NCBI GenBank assembly: GCA_964571855.1
Contig: CAZNDO010000002.1
Span: 594,278 to 658,277, forward strand
Direction: 5' to 3'
Source: CAYYFX01 sp964571855
GTDB lineage: Bacteria > ARS69
DNA: 64,000 bases
Below the pieces are notes generated by a model. The model had not been told where the DNA came from and made no database searches. It saw only the letters and a list, made by a program, of their open reading frames with translations. The position numbers were made by a program, and so were the translations under genes. Within the stretch, counting starts at the first letter, position 1; each line of letters starts with the position of its first letter. This document shows positions 1-9,329 of the stretch, piece after piece.

Positions 1-3000
1 CACCGATACCGCCAGGGCTTCTTCCGGTTCCCCCACTCCCCCTCGTCGATCTCGTAGTCGAGGAGGAACTCGCACGCCGTGGGAATGTCGGACCAGCCGT
101 AGGCGCCCAGGACGGCGCGATCCATCGCCTCGTGGAGCTCCCGGAGCTTCAGGATCTCAGGCGCTCGCTCGTCGGGATCGTGGAAGCGGTTGTAGGTCTT
201 GGTGAGGCCCTCGTCGTTCCGAACCATGAGCGCTGCCCGGAACTCGTAATACGTCTTGCCCACCTCCTCAAGGGAGGCGCGCGTGCTCCAGCCCTCGGGG
301 AAGGGGAAGGTCTCGAAGCAGTCCGAGGGCGTGTAGCGGAGGTCGTCCTTCATCGACGAGCCGAAGAAGCGCGCCCAGATCTCGTGGGGGCGGGACTGGA
401 GGGCGCAGAAGGCGGCGTGGGTGTCGAACGGGAAGACGATGAGTTGCTCGGAGAAGACCGACCCGGCGGGCAGGAAGGCGAAGCACGCGTGCTGCCCCAC
501 GCGAGAGACGACCAAGACCCTCTCCATGTTTGCCGCTGCGCGCTGCAGTTCGCCTCGCTTCTCCGCGAACTGCCACCAATGCCGTCGATACGACTCGCGG
601 TTGTCAGCTGCACGGACCGGCCGGACCCTTGCTTCCACAACAGCCATCAGGTCTGGCCATCGCTTCCAGCACTCATCCTCATCGCGTTCGCCGAAGTTGA
701 TCACATGCCGATCGTGGGCATGCGTCGGACTGGTGTTGACTTCCTCTCCCCCGATGTACGGGAAGATGACCTCCTGATTCCGCGAGTCCTGCGCGATCAG
801 CCGCCGCATCTCCGCCAAGGACGTGGCCACGCCCTTCGTGTCCGTGTCGTCGAACGTGAAGCCCATGCCCAGGACGATGCTCCCCTGGAAGCTCTGGCCC
901 GCGTTCGCGGCGAGCCGCGCCGGGTCGTCACTCCCTCCGCGGTGGAACAGGAAGGCCGTGATGCGCTCCACCTCCCGCCCATCCAGCGCTCTCTTGCCGG
1001 ACCACTCGCCCTTGGCGATGTGGAGAACGCTCACGACCACCGCGGCTATGCCCGGCCACTTGAGCCGCTTCGTGACGTCGAAGATCTCGCCGCCGTGCTG
1101 GCAGGTCCACCGGAGTCCCGTCGAGCGCGTGTCCCCCTGGGCAATCGTGTTCGTCGCGATCAGTCCTAGCGCGCCGCCATCGCGTAGCACGGTGAACGCT
1201 CGGCGGAAAAAGTGAGCCACGAGGTCCGCGTTGCCGTGGCTCTCCTCGTGAATCTCCTTCAGCCAGTCGGGGTAGTGCTCGACGTTGCCGGCCGCCACGG
1301 AGTTCTTCCCGGCGAAGGGCGGGTTCCCCACGATCGCGTCGAACCCCGGGTTCTCTCGCCCGAAGGTCTCCGGGAACTCGATCTCCCAGTGGAACGGGGC
1401 GAGCGGCGGGTCGGCACGACGCCAATCAGCCAACCGCCCCCGGTGACGCTCCGCCGCGCCCTTCCGCGCCTCCTCGCTGTACCCGATCAGGACCCCCTCG
1501 CGGTCCTTCGGCTTGTCCCCCTCGAAGAACGCGGCCAGGGTCAGGTCCCCGAAGAGCCGCACCGCGCTCGCCTCGAAGTTCGCCTCGTCCCACAGGTCCC
1601 GCAGGCGCCGGTCCGGCACGTCGTCGCCCGCCTCGCGGATCTGGCGGCGCAGCTCCAGCACGCGGTCGAGGCGCTCGCGCACGCCGAAGCCCCGGAGCAC
1701 CGCCCCCTTCGGGATCCAGTGCATCGCCTCGATCTGCTTCCGCGAGAGCCCCACGAGGGAGTCTCCGTGCCGCAGCGCGTGGTCCACGAACGTCAGCGCA
1801 TGGTCCCGCGCCAGGGTCACGAGCCAGAGGGACACCTTCGCCAGGTCCACGGCGATCGGATTCCGGTCCACGCCGTAGAGGCACCGCTGCGCCACGAGTC
1901 GGCGCGCCAGGATCCACTCGCTCTCGTCAGGCGGGACCGCCGGCCTTCCGCCGTGGACCTGCCATGCCTCCACCAGCGCGTCGCCGAGCTGGCGGCAGGC
2001 TTCCACGAGGAAGGCGCCGGATCCCATCGCCGGATCGCAGACCTTCAGATCCAGGATCTGCTCCGGTCGCGGCGGGCGGCCGTCCGCGCCGCGCAGCCGG
2101 ACGAGGATCGGCTCCAGGGTCTTCCGGACGATTGGCTCCGTGAGCGCCCGCGGGGTGTAGTGCGATCCCGACCGCCGCCGCTCCTCGCTGGGCTGCAGCA
2201 CCATGGCGTTTCTCGGCACGAGATCCGGCGTGGCCGCCACATCCACGACCGCCGCGAGTGCCGCGTGCAGATCCTCAAGGGTCGCCGCCTCCCGGACAGC
2301 CCGGCGCACCGTGTCCGTGAGCTTCCTGTCGGCTCGGTCGGCGATCCACTTGTCGCGTTGGTCGGCGGGCTGCGCGAGGAGTGCTTCGAGGTCGATTGCC
2401 GTGGGCGCGCCGGACTTCTTCCCCGCCTTCACCGCGACCGACCGGCCGCGTGCCGTCTCCAGACGGAAGCCCATCATCGTCTCGTACACGGAGCCGATCT
2501 GCTCCACGTCCAGCGCGCGATAGGAGATCCGCTCCCCATCCAGCACGAGCAGCTTCTCCAGCGCGCGGTAGATCGTCCCGTCTGGGACGCGCGGAGGTTC
2601 GATCCGCTCGCCGACCTGTCGCGTTCCGCCGCCCGTGCGGCCTTCCAGGAACGGGAAGCCGTCCGGATCGAAGAGGACGCCATACCGGCGCGGCAGCCTC
2701 ATCGGCCCGGCCTCGGCCCCGTCATGGATCATGCGGAAAAGGACGAGAAGCTGCACCCAGGCGCCCAGGCGCAGCTCCATCGTGTCGGGGAAGAGCGCGG
2801 CTTCGTCGCGCAGGCGCTCGTGCAGGGCGGCCAGGGAGTAGTGCCGCACGAACACCTCGTCCTTGGGGAGCATGTCCCGCTCTTCCGCGTACAGGAGGAA
2901 CACCATGCGCAGGATCACCGTGAGGAGGCCGCGATACACCTCGTCTGGCTCGTCGGCCAGGGGCCCGCGAAGCAGCTCCCCATTTGAAGCATCGTGGGCC

Positions 3001-3794
3001 GCCTGGAAGCCGCGGAGGAGTTCGTAGAGCGCGTGCAGGACCTGCTCCGCGAGGCGTTCGCTCACCTCGTTCTGGAACTTGCGGCTGTCCTCCAGGAGCG
3101 CCGCCAGGCGCTCGGCGCGCGGCAGCGTCAGGAGTCGCGGCTGCCGGAGCAGGAGGCGCAAGGCCGTGGAGATGGGGCGCCCCGCGGCCTGCAGCATGTC
3201 CTCGACCCGGAAGTCCAGCCACCCGGAGCTCTCCTTCCCCGGCGCCGACAGGAGGCGGATGGCGCGCCCGTTGAACAGGAGGCCCGCGGGCACGCCGGTG
3301 TGCCGCAGGAGGCGTTCCAGCGCGCTGTGCGCGGACACTTCGAAGCGGCCGCCGTCGCGGCGCGCGTCGTCGAAGTCCGCGCCTGGATCAACCACCTGCA
3401 CGAGGAGCTGCCAGGGCGCGGCGCCGTCCTTCGGATCGCGCTCGCGGACGGCGAAGTCCGCGCGCAGCGTGAGACCGTAGTCCGGCAGACGCTCCTCGAG
3501 TTCCGGTGGGATGGGGCTCTCCGCGGTCCCCGCGTAGTCGCGCGGCGCGAAGTTCCAGTCCAGGACGGTCTCGGCGAACCGGCGGAAGTCCGGCAAGTAC
3601 GGAGCCGGGCCCTCGCTCGGGTCGAAAGTCCGCTCCTCCACGCACTCGCGGAGGCGACGCTGCCCCTCGGCGTCTCGCCGGTCCAAGATGGCGCCCGCTC
3701 GGACCAGAGCGGGTGCGGAGACGACGAGCCCGGAGGGCCGCACAAAGCCCAGCCACTCCAGGTGCGCGAGGATCTCCGGATCCAGCTTCGCCAT
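1..3794 (-). CDS. drmMI: Large N6-adenine DNA methyltransferase, DrmMI-like (3' end outside window)
   Basis: This is a DNA adenine methyltransferase of the Eco57I/DISARM DrmMI type, expected to mark host DNA as self. From ATG at 3794 the frame stays open to base 1, giving about 1264 residues; the C-terminus is cut by the window edge. The SAM-binding motif DPAMGSGAF is at residues 587-595 and the catalytic NPPF at 824-827, inside GFDAIVGNPPFAGKN. The last visible residues contain GNRKKPWRY, a stretch I associate with the C-terminus of SNF2-linked methylases. It starts 5 nt after the helicase stop, so the two are co-transcribed. A BREX PglX or a type IIG restriction enzyme is less likely because of the SNF2 partner. 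The call is strong for methylase and moderate for DISARM. Confidence 0.85.
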   Translation of the reverse strand, partial: MAKLDPEILAHLEWLGFVRPSGLVVSAPALVRAGAILDRRDAEGQRRLRECVEERTFDPSEGPAPYLPDFRRFAETVLDWNFAPRDYAGTAESPIPPELEERLPDYGLTLRADFAVRERDPKDGAAPWQLLVQVVDPGADFDDARRDGGRFEVSAHSALERLLRHTGVPAGLLFNGRAIRLLSAPGKESSGWLDFRVEDMLQAAGRPISTALRLLLRQPRLLTLPRAERLAALLEDSRKFQNEVSERLAEQVLHALYELLRGFQAAHDASNGELLRGPLADEPDEVYRGLLTVILRMVFLLYAEERDMLPKDEVFVRHYSLAALHERLRDEAALFPDTMELRLGAWVQLLVLFRMIHDGAEAGPMRLPRRYGVLFDPDGFPFLEGRTGGGTRQVGERIEPPRVPDGTIYRALEKLLVLDGERISYRALDVEQIGSVYETMMGFRLETARGRSVAVKAGKKSGAPTAIDLEALLAQPADQRDKWIADRADRKLTDTVRRAVREAATLEDLHAALAAVVDVAATPDLVPRNAMVLQPSEERRRSGSHYTPRALTEPIVRKTLEPILVRLRGADGRPPRPEQILDLKVCDPAMGSGAFLVEACRQLGDALVEAWQVHGGRPAVPPDESEWILARRLVAQRCLYGVDRNPIAVDLAKVSLWLVTLARDHALTFVDHALRHGDSLVGLSRKQIEAMHWIPKGAVLRGFGVRERLDRVLELRRQIREAGDDVPDRRLRDLWDEANFEASAVRLFGDLTLAAFFEGDKPKDREGVLIGYSEEARKGAAERHRGRLADWRRADPPLAPFHWEIEFPETFGRENPGFDAIVGNPPFAGKNSVAAGNVEHYPDWLKEIHEESHGNADLVAHFFRRAFTVLRDGGALGLIATNTIAQGDTRSTGLRWTCQHGGEIFDVTKRLKWPGIAAVVVSVLHIAKGEWSGKRALDGREVERITAFLFHRGGSDDPARLAANAGQSFQGSIVLGMGFTFDDTDTKGVATSLAEMRRLIAQDSRNQEVIFPYIGGEEVNTSPTHAHDRHVINFGERDEDECWKRWPDLMAVVEARVRPVRAADNRESYRRHWWQFAEKRGELQRAAANMERVLVVSRVGQHACFAFLPAGSVFSEQLIVFPFDTHAAFCALQSRPHEIWARFFGSSMKDDLRYTPSDCFETFPFPEGWSTRASLEEVGKTYYEFRAALMVRNDEGLTKTYNRFHDPDERAPEILKLRELHEAMDRAVLGAYGWSDIPTACEFLLDYEIDEGEWGNRKKPWRYR

Positions 3795-3799
3795 GGCGC

Positions 3800-6700
3800 T
3801 CAGTTCGTCTCCGGCCAGAGGTACACGAGGCCCACGGGCTCCACGCGCGTGGCATGCACCTCGTAGAACTCCCGGATCCGCTGCGGCTCGCGCTCCAGGT
3901 CCTGGTCAAACTGGGTGAGGCGCCCACGCCAAGAACGGATGTCCGCCTGAAGCTGACGCAGCTCCTCTTGGTCGAAGTCCAGGTGGAGCTGCTCGGGGCC
4001 CTCGTGCTTCTGCAACTCTTCCAGCACCCGCTGGCGCTGCTGCGTCAGGATCCCGGCGAGGTCCTGGGACTCCCGCGCGCCGCGGTCCAGCAGACGCTCC
4101 CTGGCGACCGCCGCCAGCTCCTCCGCACGCGGCTCGAGCTGCGGCAGCAGGTCCTCGATGTCGCGCGGCGCCGAAGCGAGCAGCTTCTTCTGGATCGCCG
4201 CTCCGGGGACGCGACCGCCGGCGCCGCGCAGCGTGGTGTTCAGGAGTTCGAGCGTCTTGCCCTCGGCGTCGCGCGCGTAGGCTTTCAGCGGGCCGGTTCG
4301 CTGCGACGGCTCGATCCACCGCGCCGCGAGCGAGATGACCTGCTCGTGGAGCCGCTCGGCGCCGCGCCCGTAGAGGGAAAGCCGTCCGAGGAGGATGACG
4401 CGAGGGATCGAGTCCGCGGCCTGCGCCAGGCACGCGCGCGACAAGTCGTGGTAGACGAACCCCTGCGCGCGGAACCGCGCCAGGAGCCGCTGCGCCACGC
4501 GCTGCTCCAGGTGCAGGTGGACGGTGTCCTCGGTGAGCACTCCGGCATCCTTGAAGATCACCGGGCGGATGGGGGCCTCGCGGCGCCACTCGGCCAGCTT
4601 CTGGGTGGGGCGCCGGGGCGTGCGGAGCGTGTCCAGGGTGGCGGCCCAGCTGGCGTCGGCCTCCGCGCGCCGATCGAGCGGCGGGAAGGTCCAGACCGGG
4701 TTGCCGTGCTCGTCGCGGGACTCCGCCAGTGGATCGCTGCCGAGCAGCTCCAGGGAGCACGAGAGCGCGTCCCGGAAGGGCTCGGGGTCGAAGCCGGTCC
4801 AGTCGCGGGACGCTTCGAGGAGCGTGCGGCACCGCTCGATCTGTCCGCGCAGGTCGTCCTGCCGTTCGCGGGCGCCTTCCAGCTCTTCCTGCGTGGTGGC
4901 CTTGCGGGCGGCGTCCAGGTCCGCAGCCTCCATCTCCGTGGCGAGGCGGTCGACGTCCCGGTGCCGGATGCCGCCGCTGAGCTTCCGCTCGATCTCGTCG
5001 TCGATGACCTTAGAGAGGCTGCCCAGCTCCCGCTTGATGACCTCGGTCTTCCTCACGAGGATCTCCAGCACGCGGTCCTCGACACGCTGCGGGAGCACGA
5101 AGTAGTGGCATCGGACCTCCTCGGCAGGTTGGAGCTTCCGGTCGATGCGGCCGTTCCGCTGCTCGATCCGCCCGGGGTTCCACGGCAGGTCGAAGTGGAA
5201 GAGGTCCGCGCAGTGCGCCTGGAAGTTGAGGCCCTCGCGCGCGGCGTCCGTGGCCAGGAGAATGCGCAGGGGATCGGTTGCGGGGTCCGTGTTGAAGCGG
5301 CGCTGGATCTCCTTGCGGTCGCGGCTGCTGGTGAGGCCGTCGATGACCTGGATCCGGTCGTCCGCGCGGTCCGTGCCCTCGATGGCCTGCTCGAGGATGG
5401 CGCGGAGGTAGCGCTTCGTCCCCTCGCGGTTCTCCGTGAAGATGAGGACGCGGCGGTTGTTCCACTTCGGCGGCGGCCCGGCCGGGGCTTGGCCGAAGGG
5501 AGGCAGGCCCGGGCAGAGGTTCTGGCGGATCCAGTCCAGGAGGTGGCGGGTCTTCGCGTCCGGGACGTAGCGGGCGTCCTCGGCGATCCGCTCCATGCGA
5601 TCGAGGAGGTCCTGTTCGCGGCGCCACAGGGCTTCGGAGGCCGGGTCGCGGGCGGCGTCGGCCTCGGCGGCCGCCGTGACTGCCTCCACCTGGGCGTCCT
5701 CGTCGGCTTCGAGCTGCTCGGACTCCCAGGTCGCGCGGTCGTCGTCCGCGTCGGGAGTGGTCGCGAAGAGGGTGGCCTCGTCGGCGAGCGGCGCCTTCGG
5801 ATCCCCGGTCGCACCAGAGCCTCTATCCCATTGCCGTTGCACCGTTTTCCGGTGGACTTTCAGGCTCCGCGCGAAGGCCTCGATGGACGACAGGAGCCGC
5901 TGCTGGAGGCCCACGACGAGCAGTCCGGCCGCCGTCTGCGCACGGCGCGAGGTGGTCGCGAAGCGCTCCTCGCGGGCGGTGCGGTACTCGTCCAGGAGGC
6001 GCGAAAGGGTCAGCTCGGGCGCGTCCTCCGGGAGGCCGTCCACTTCGAGCCGCACGACGGAGCGCTTCGGGAAACCGCCCTGGACCTCGCGGATGTCCTC
6101 CTTGAGCCGCCGGACCATCACGTTCTCCAGCGTCTTCTTCCCCCGGACCTTCACCCCCCGGGTGAACCGGTACGGGTCGAGGAGTTCCAGGAGCGTGGAG
6201 AAGCTGTTCGAGTGGCCGTTGTGCGGCGTGGCCGACAGGAAGAGCCGGTGCTCGAAGCGCCCGCCCAGGTCCCGGACGGCCTGCGTGAACTTGGTCTCGA
6301 TCCCGTACCGCCCGCCGCTGGACGGCGCCGCGTGGTGCGCCTCGTCGAGGATGAGCAGGCTCCCGGGCTGCAGGTCCCCGAGCCAGGCACGCATGGGGTC
6401 CGCGTAGGCCGGGTCGATGAGGAGGTTGTGGGACACGAGGAACCGGCTGTGCGTGCTCCACGGGTTCACCCCGAACCCCCGCTCGCGCCGCATCCTCGCC
6501 ACGTACGACCGGTCCAGGATCTCGAAGAGGAGCCCGAAGCGCTCCTCCAGCTCCGCCTTCCACTGCTCCAGAACGGACGGCGGCGCCGCGACCACGATGG
6601 TCTTCGCGCGCTTCCGGAGGAGCAGCTCCCGCGCGATCAGCCCGGCCTCGATGGTCTTGCCGAGCCCGGTGTCGTCCGCGATGAACAGGTTCACGCGCGG

Positions 6701-7129
6701 GATGAGCAAGGCCTTCCGGAGCGGCTCCATCTGGTAGGCGTCGATCTTGATGCCGGCGCGGAAGGGCGCCTGGAAGAGCTTGGGGTCCGTGGCGGTGACG
6801 CAATTCCAGCGGAGCGTGTGCAGGAATGCGGCGAAGTGGCGCGGCTGGTCGAAGCCGCGTGCGGCGAGGTCGGCCCAGGCCTCCTGCTTGAGAGTCCGGC
6901 GGTCGAGCTCGCACTCCCAGTAGACTTCGAGGGTCTGGCCCTGGGCGTCGTCGTCCGCGCAGGCGAGGCGGACGCGGGAGGCGTGACCGGGGGTAGTCGC
7001 AGGCATCACGTCCTCAACCAGCCAGCGGCGCGAGCGGACCTGGACGAGTTCGCCGACGCAGGGAAGTCGCTCTGTGATCTCCGTCGCGCTCACAGGGGGT
7101 GCCTGAGTCGCAACCACGAAGCGCGGCAC
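3800..7129 (-). CDS. drmD: SNF2-family helicase, DISARM DrmD-like
   Basis: This 1109-residue SNF2/SWI2 ATPase is the presumed DNA-translocating component of a class 1 DISARM defence system. Walker A (DDTGLGKT) is at residues 152-159, the DEAH box (DEAHH) at 262-266, motif III (SAT) at 299-301 and helicase motif VI (RIEQRNGRIDR) at 654-664. An acidic, coiled-coil-prone insert lies at about 450-520, and the last 400 residues form a long accessory region ending in charged helices. The start shown is GTG at 7129, without a clear Shine-Dalgarno; a start some 10-15 codons downstream is possible. Known class 1 DISARM order is drmD, drmMI, drmA, drmB, drmC; the first two are here in that order. Confidence 0.88.
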   Translation of the reverse strand: MPRFVVATQAPPVSATEITERLPCVGELVQVRSRRWLVEDVMPATTPGHASRVRLACADDDAQGQTLEVYWECELDRRTLKQEAWADLAARGFDQPRHFAAFLHTLRWNCVTATDPKLFQAPFRAGIKIDAYQMEPLRKALLIPRVNLFIADDTGLGKTIEAGLIARELLLRKRAKTIVVAAPPSVLEQWKAELEERFGLLFEILDRSYVARMRRERGFGVNPWSTHSRFLVSHNLLIDPAYADPMRAWLGDLQPGSLLILDEAHHAAPSSGGRYGIETKFTQAVRDLGGRFEHRLFLSATPHNGHSNSFSTLLELLDPYRFTRGVKVRGKKTLENVMVRRLKEDIREVQGGFPKRSVVRLEVDGLPEDAPELTLSRLLDEYRTAREERFATTSRRAQTAAGLLVVGLQQRLLSSIEAFARSLKVHRKTVQRQWDRGSGATGDPKAPLADEATLFATTPDADDDRATWESEQLEADEDAQVEAVTAAAEADAARDPASEALWRREQDLLDRMERIAEDARYVPDAKTRHLLDWIRQNLCPGLPPFGQAPAGPPPKWNNRRVLIFTENREGTKRYLRAILEQAIEGTDRADDRIQVIDGLTSSRDRKEIQRRFNTDPATDPLRILLATDAAREGLNFQAHCADLFHFDLPWNPGRIEQRNGRIDRKLQPAEEVRCHYFVLPQRVEDRVLEILVRKTEVIKRELGSLSKVIDDEIERKLSGGIRHRDVDRLATEMEAADLDAARKATTQEELEGARERQDDLRGQIERCRTLLEASRDWTGFDPEPFRDALSCSLELLGSDPLAESRDEHGNPVWTFPPLDRRAEADASWAATLDTLRTPRRPTQKLAEWRREAPIRPVIFKDAGVLTEDTVHLHLEQRVAQRLLARFRAQGFVYHDLSRACLAQAADSIPRVILLGRLSLYGRGAERLHEQVISLAARWIEPSQRTGPLKAYARDAEGKTLELLNTTLRGAGGRVPGAAIQKKLLASAPRDIEDLLPQLEPRAEELAAVARERLLDRGARESQDLAGILTQQRQRVLEELQKHEGPEQLHLDFDQEELRQLQADIRSWRGRLTQFDQDLEREPQRIREFYEVHATRVEPVGLVYLWPETN

Positions 7130-7258
7130 CGGTCCGGACGTTGACGTCGCGCGTTTGAGCCTGAGTGCCTGTCGCTCATCCCCGTTCGTCTGGACACGTT
7201 CCCTCCACTTGCCTCGACCTACTCCCTTACCTGGCCGATTGCGCCACGCCGCCTCCGG

Positions 7259-7552
7259 CTATGGCCTCGCAAGCCTCACGGCGAAGCGGCCGCCGAGCTC
7301 CTCGGTTGACCTTCGCAGAGCCTCCTGCTGGGCCCTGTCCGCCCTTAGGGTCGAAGGCGTCTCAATCTCCTCCACGACCAGCTCCCCGCCCCGCCGCGCG
7401 AAGATGTCCGGCCTATGCCCGGCCAACGTCGGCGGTCGGACGTGTCCTGGGAGGTCCGCTTGAACCCTGAAACCTCGCTCTCTAAGCGAGGAGGCCCTCT
7501 CCTCCACCTTCCGATCGTGCCTCGTTTGCGCTCCCTTGCCTCTGGCTCCCAC
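7259..7552 (-). CDS. Small nuclease-like protein (PD-(D/E)XK-type pattern)
   Basis: This 97-residue protein has a basic N-terminus and a core reading HRPDIFARRGGELVVEEIET, followed by STLRADRAQQEAL. An aspartate after a buried strand, then an E-x-E pair on the next strand and a helix, is the pattern of a minimal restriction-endonuclease-like fold. That is pattern reading, not proof, and the usual lysine is absent. A purine-rich ribosome site (AGGAAAGGAG) precedes the GTG start. It lies 86 nt after the preceding gene and 129 nt before the SNF2 helicase gene, in the same orientation, so it probably belongs to the defence transcript. I recognise no named family. Confidence 0.6.
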   Translation of the reverse strand: MGARGKGAQTRHDRKVEERASSLRERGFRVQADLPGHVRPPTLAGHRPDIFARRGGELVVEEIETPSTLRADRAQQEALRRSTEELGGRFAVRLARP

Positions 7553-7638
7553 GACATTGCTCCTTTCCTGGCCTACCGAGCCTCACGCCGCCTGGCCTCG
7601 CCCCGCTCCTCTCAAACTGCCGCAGCGAACGCACGCGC

Positions 7639-8805
7639 TCAGTTCGCGAACGGCCAACCCGAAGGCAGCCCGAGCTGTTGCTCAGCCCTCAGTCCGTCGC
7701 ACGGCACCAACTGACCTGAGGACGGTGCCCATCCGGACAGCTCGGCGATTCGCCCGGTAAGCGGCCGCCGGGCAAATGGATTCTGAACGAGAATCACTCG
7801 GCGCGCGCACATGCTCCACGGATCAAGCGACCCAGCGACGAGAACGCCACTCACTCGTGTGTTCTTCGCACCAGATGGCCCGATCCACGCACCGTCCCGA
7901 TTCCGGCCGAAGGTCCCCGGCCCGCCTCCAAGGGGGAAGCGGTATACGGAGCCCCCGAGAAGCGCGTCGAAGACGTCCTCTTGATCGAGCCCCAACGCAT
8001 CCACGTTCACGAAGATCACGTAGGGCTTGTCAAGAGGCCCGTACCGAGTGGCCTTCTTCTCGATCGCGTCGCGAATCGACTGATACGTCCGCGAGACCCG
8101 GACCCCAGCGAACGTCGAACCAACCGGGCGCACTCCCGCCTTGCCTCGTCGATCCGGACGTTTCGGCACTGCGACGCACTCCAGCCGCATCCCACGCGCG
8201 GTCAGTGTGTGCTTGGGCATCGCGGCCATGCCGGCGCTTGGCAGTTGAACTAGCGCATCCGCGTCAAGCGTGTCTAGCCACGCAGACAACTCCCGCGCCA
8301 GCTTTCGGCCAGGCGGCGGCGACGTCGCGACGCCGACGACTCTCACGTGTAGGAAGAAGTTCGGCGACACCACGTGCTCATTCAATGCGTCGATGACGAG
8401 TCTCTGGACCCGCTCGCTCGCCCACTCCTCCGCGGACGAATCCGACACCGCCGTCGCCTCAAGGTAGAATTGGCTACTCGCCATCTCTGCCAAGAAATCC
8501 GGGCGGCGCCGCCGAGACGGCACACGCGGGTGTGCGCCGAGTCGATACCCGAGCCGCAGTAGCAGCTCGTTCGCGTAGAGCTCCGTGAAGGCCGAGAGGA
8601 ACTCACGATCGTCGCGTGATCGCAGCCCCACGGAGAGCCGCACGCGCTCGCTGCTAGACACCCGGCGAACCCACTCCTCCAGGAGCTCACGGATTCGACC
8701 GGCCTCCGGCCTCGCTGACCGGTCCAAGTACGTAAAGTGCGGCTCTCCGCCCCCCTTGGGCCCCAAGTGCTCTCGGCTCTTGTCGTCGAAGACTCTCACG
8801 GTCAC
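7639..8805 (-). CDS. Hypothetical protein with PD-(D/E)XK-like N-terminal region
   Basis: This 388-residue protein has no family name that I recognise. Residues 70-118 show FLSAFTELYANELLLRLGY, then RPDFLAE and FYLEAT. Glu75, Asp103 and Glu116 with Thr118 in place of the usual lysine match a restriction-endonuclease-like core seen in many uncharacterised defence-island proteins. The remaining 270 residues look alpha/beta and carry no motif I can name. The start is GTG at 8805, overlapping the PIN-gene stop as GTGA, so translation is coupled. It is the fourth gene of an unbroken overlapping set. A degradative effector role is inference; a structural role is equally possible. Confidence 0.7.
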   Translation of the reverse strand: MTVRVFDDKSREHLGPKGGGEPHFTYLDRSARPEAGRIRELLEEWVRRVSSSERVRLSVGLRSRDDREFLSAFTELYANELLLRLGYRLGAHPRVPSRRRRPDFLAEMASSQFYLEATAVSDSSAEEWASERVQRLVIDALNEHVVSPNFFLHVRVVGVATSPPPGRKLARELSAWLDTLDADALVQLPSAGMAAMPKHTLTARGMRLECVAVPKRPDRRGKAGVRPVGSTFAGVRVSRTYQSIRDAIEKKATRYGPLDKPYVIFVNVDALGLDQEDVFDALLGGSVYRFPLGGGPGTFGRNRDGAWIGPSGAKNTRVSGVLVAGSLDPWSMCARRVILVQNPFARRPLTGRIAELSGWAPSSGQLVPCDGLRAEQQLGLPSGWPFAN

Positions 8806-9329
8806 TCAGACCTCCGCTCATCACCGAGCGCGCCCTGAAACGTCTCGAAGTCCATCTTGAAGCGACATCTCTCGAGGATGCGCTTTGCCTCGTCCGCCCG
8901 CTCCACCGTCAGGTGGCCGCCCTCGATGGCCATGATCATCAGACCAGGTGTCGTCGCTAGCCTCCCTGGACCGAGCCGTCTGGTCGCCTCCCGCCGGAAT
9001 ACACCCCGTTCGTCGCATGCGACAACAGCATCCCCCTCGCTCGCGAGGGCCAAACACGCGGCTTCGCCCCTCCCCATCACGGCTCGCAGCTCGGCAAAGG
9101 TGGACAGGCAAGACGTTGAGCTGATTGCGGGGAGGATCGTGACTGCCCCAGCCTCCGCCAGCGAGTTGAGCTTCGCAGCCTGCTCGGGCACGGTCACTTC
9201 CTCCGCCGCTTCCGCTGGCACCGTGAGCACGTACTTGGCAATCGACGCGATCTCGGACACGAGGTCGACATGGAGCAGGTTGATGAGAACGCTCGCATCG
9301 ACAAGGAGCACACGCCTTCCGCTCGTCAT
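8802..9329 (-). CDS. PIN-domain protein, putative RNase toxin or effector
   Basis: This 175-residue PIN-like protein begins with the expected first acidic strand (VLLVDASVLINLL, Asp11). A central RGEAACLALA gives the second acidic site, and VACDERGVFR gives the third at the end of the alanine-rich core. The layout resembles the DUF3368/COG2405 type of PIN proteins. Such domains are Mg-dependent RNases, often toxins. ATG at 9329 overlaps the stop of the XRE/ImmA gene as ATGA, and its own stop overlaps the next start as GTGA. Pairing with an XRE-ImmA/IrrE protein suggests a two-gene regulated effector, with the metallopeptidase protein as sensor or antitoxin. That role is inference. Confidence 0.8.
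   Translation of the reverse strand: MTSGRRVLLVDASVLINLLHVDLVSEIASIAKYVLTVPAEAAEEVTVPEQAAKLNSLAEAGAVTILPAISSTSCLSTFAELRAVMGRGEAACLALASEGDAVVACDERGVFRREATRRLGPGRLATTPGLMIMAIEGGHLTVERADEAKRILERCRFKMDFETFQGALGDERRSE

Noticed and set aside
1..3794. BREX PglX or a type IIG restriction enzyme
   Set aside because: The methylase motifs alone do not decide it, but the SNF2 helicase partner fits DISARM better. Other BREX genes (brxA-C, pglZ) are not seen.
3506..7144. Very long plus-strand reading frame opposite the helicase
   Set aside because: It is the antisense frame of drmD. High GC removes stops, and it has no family motif or ribosome site.
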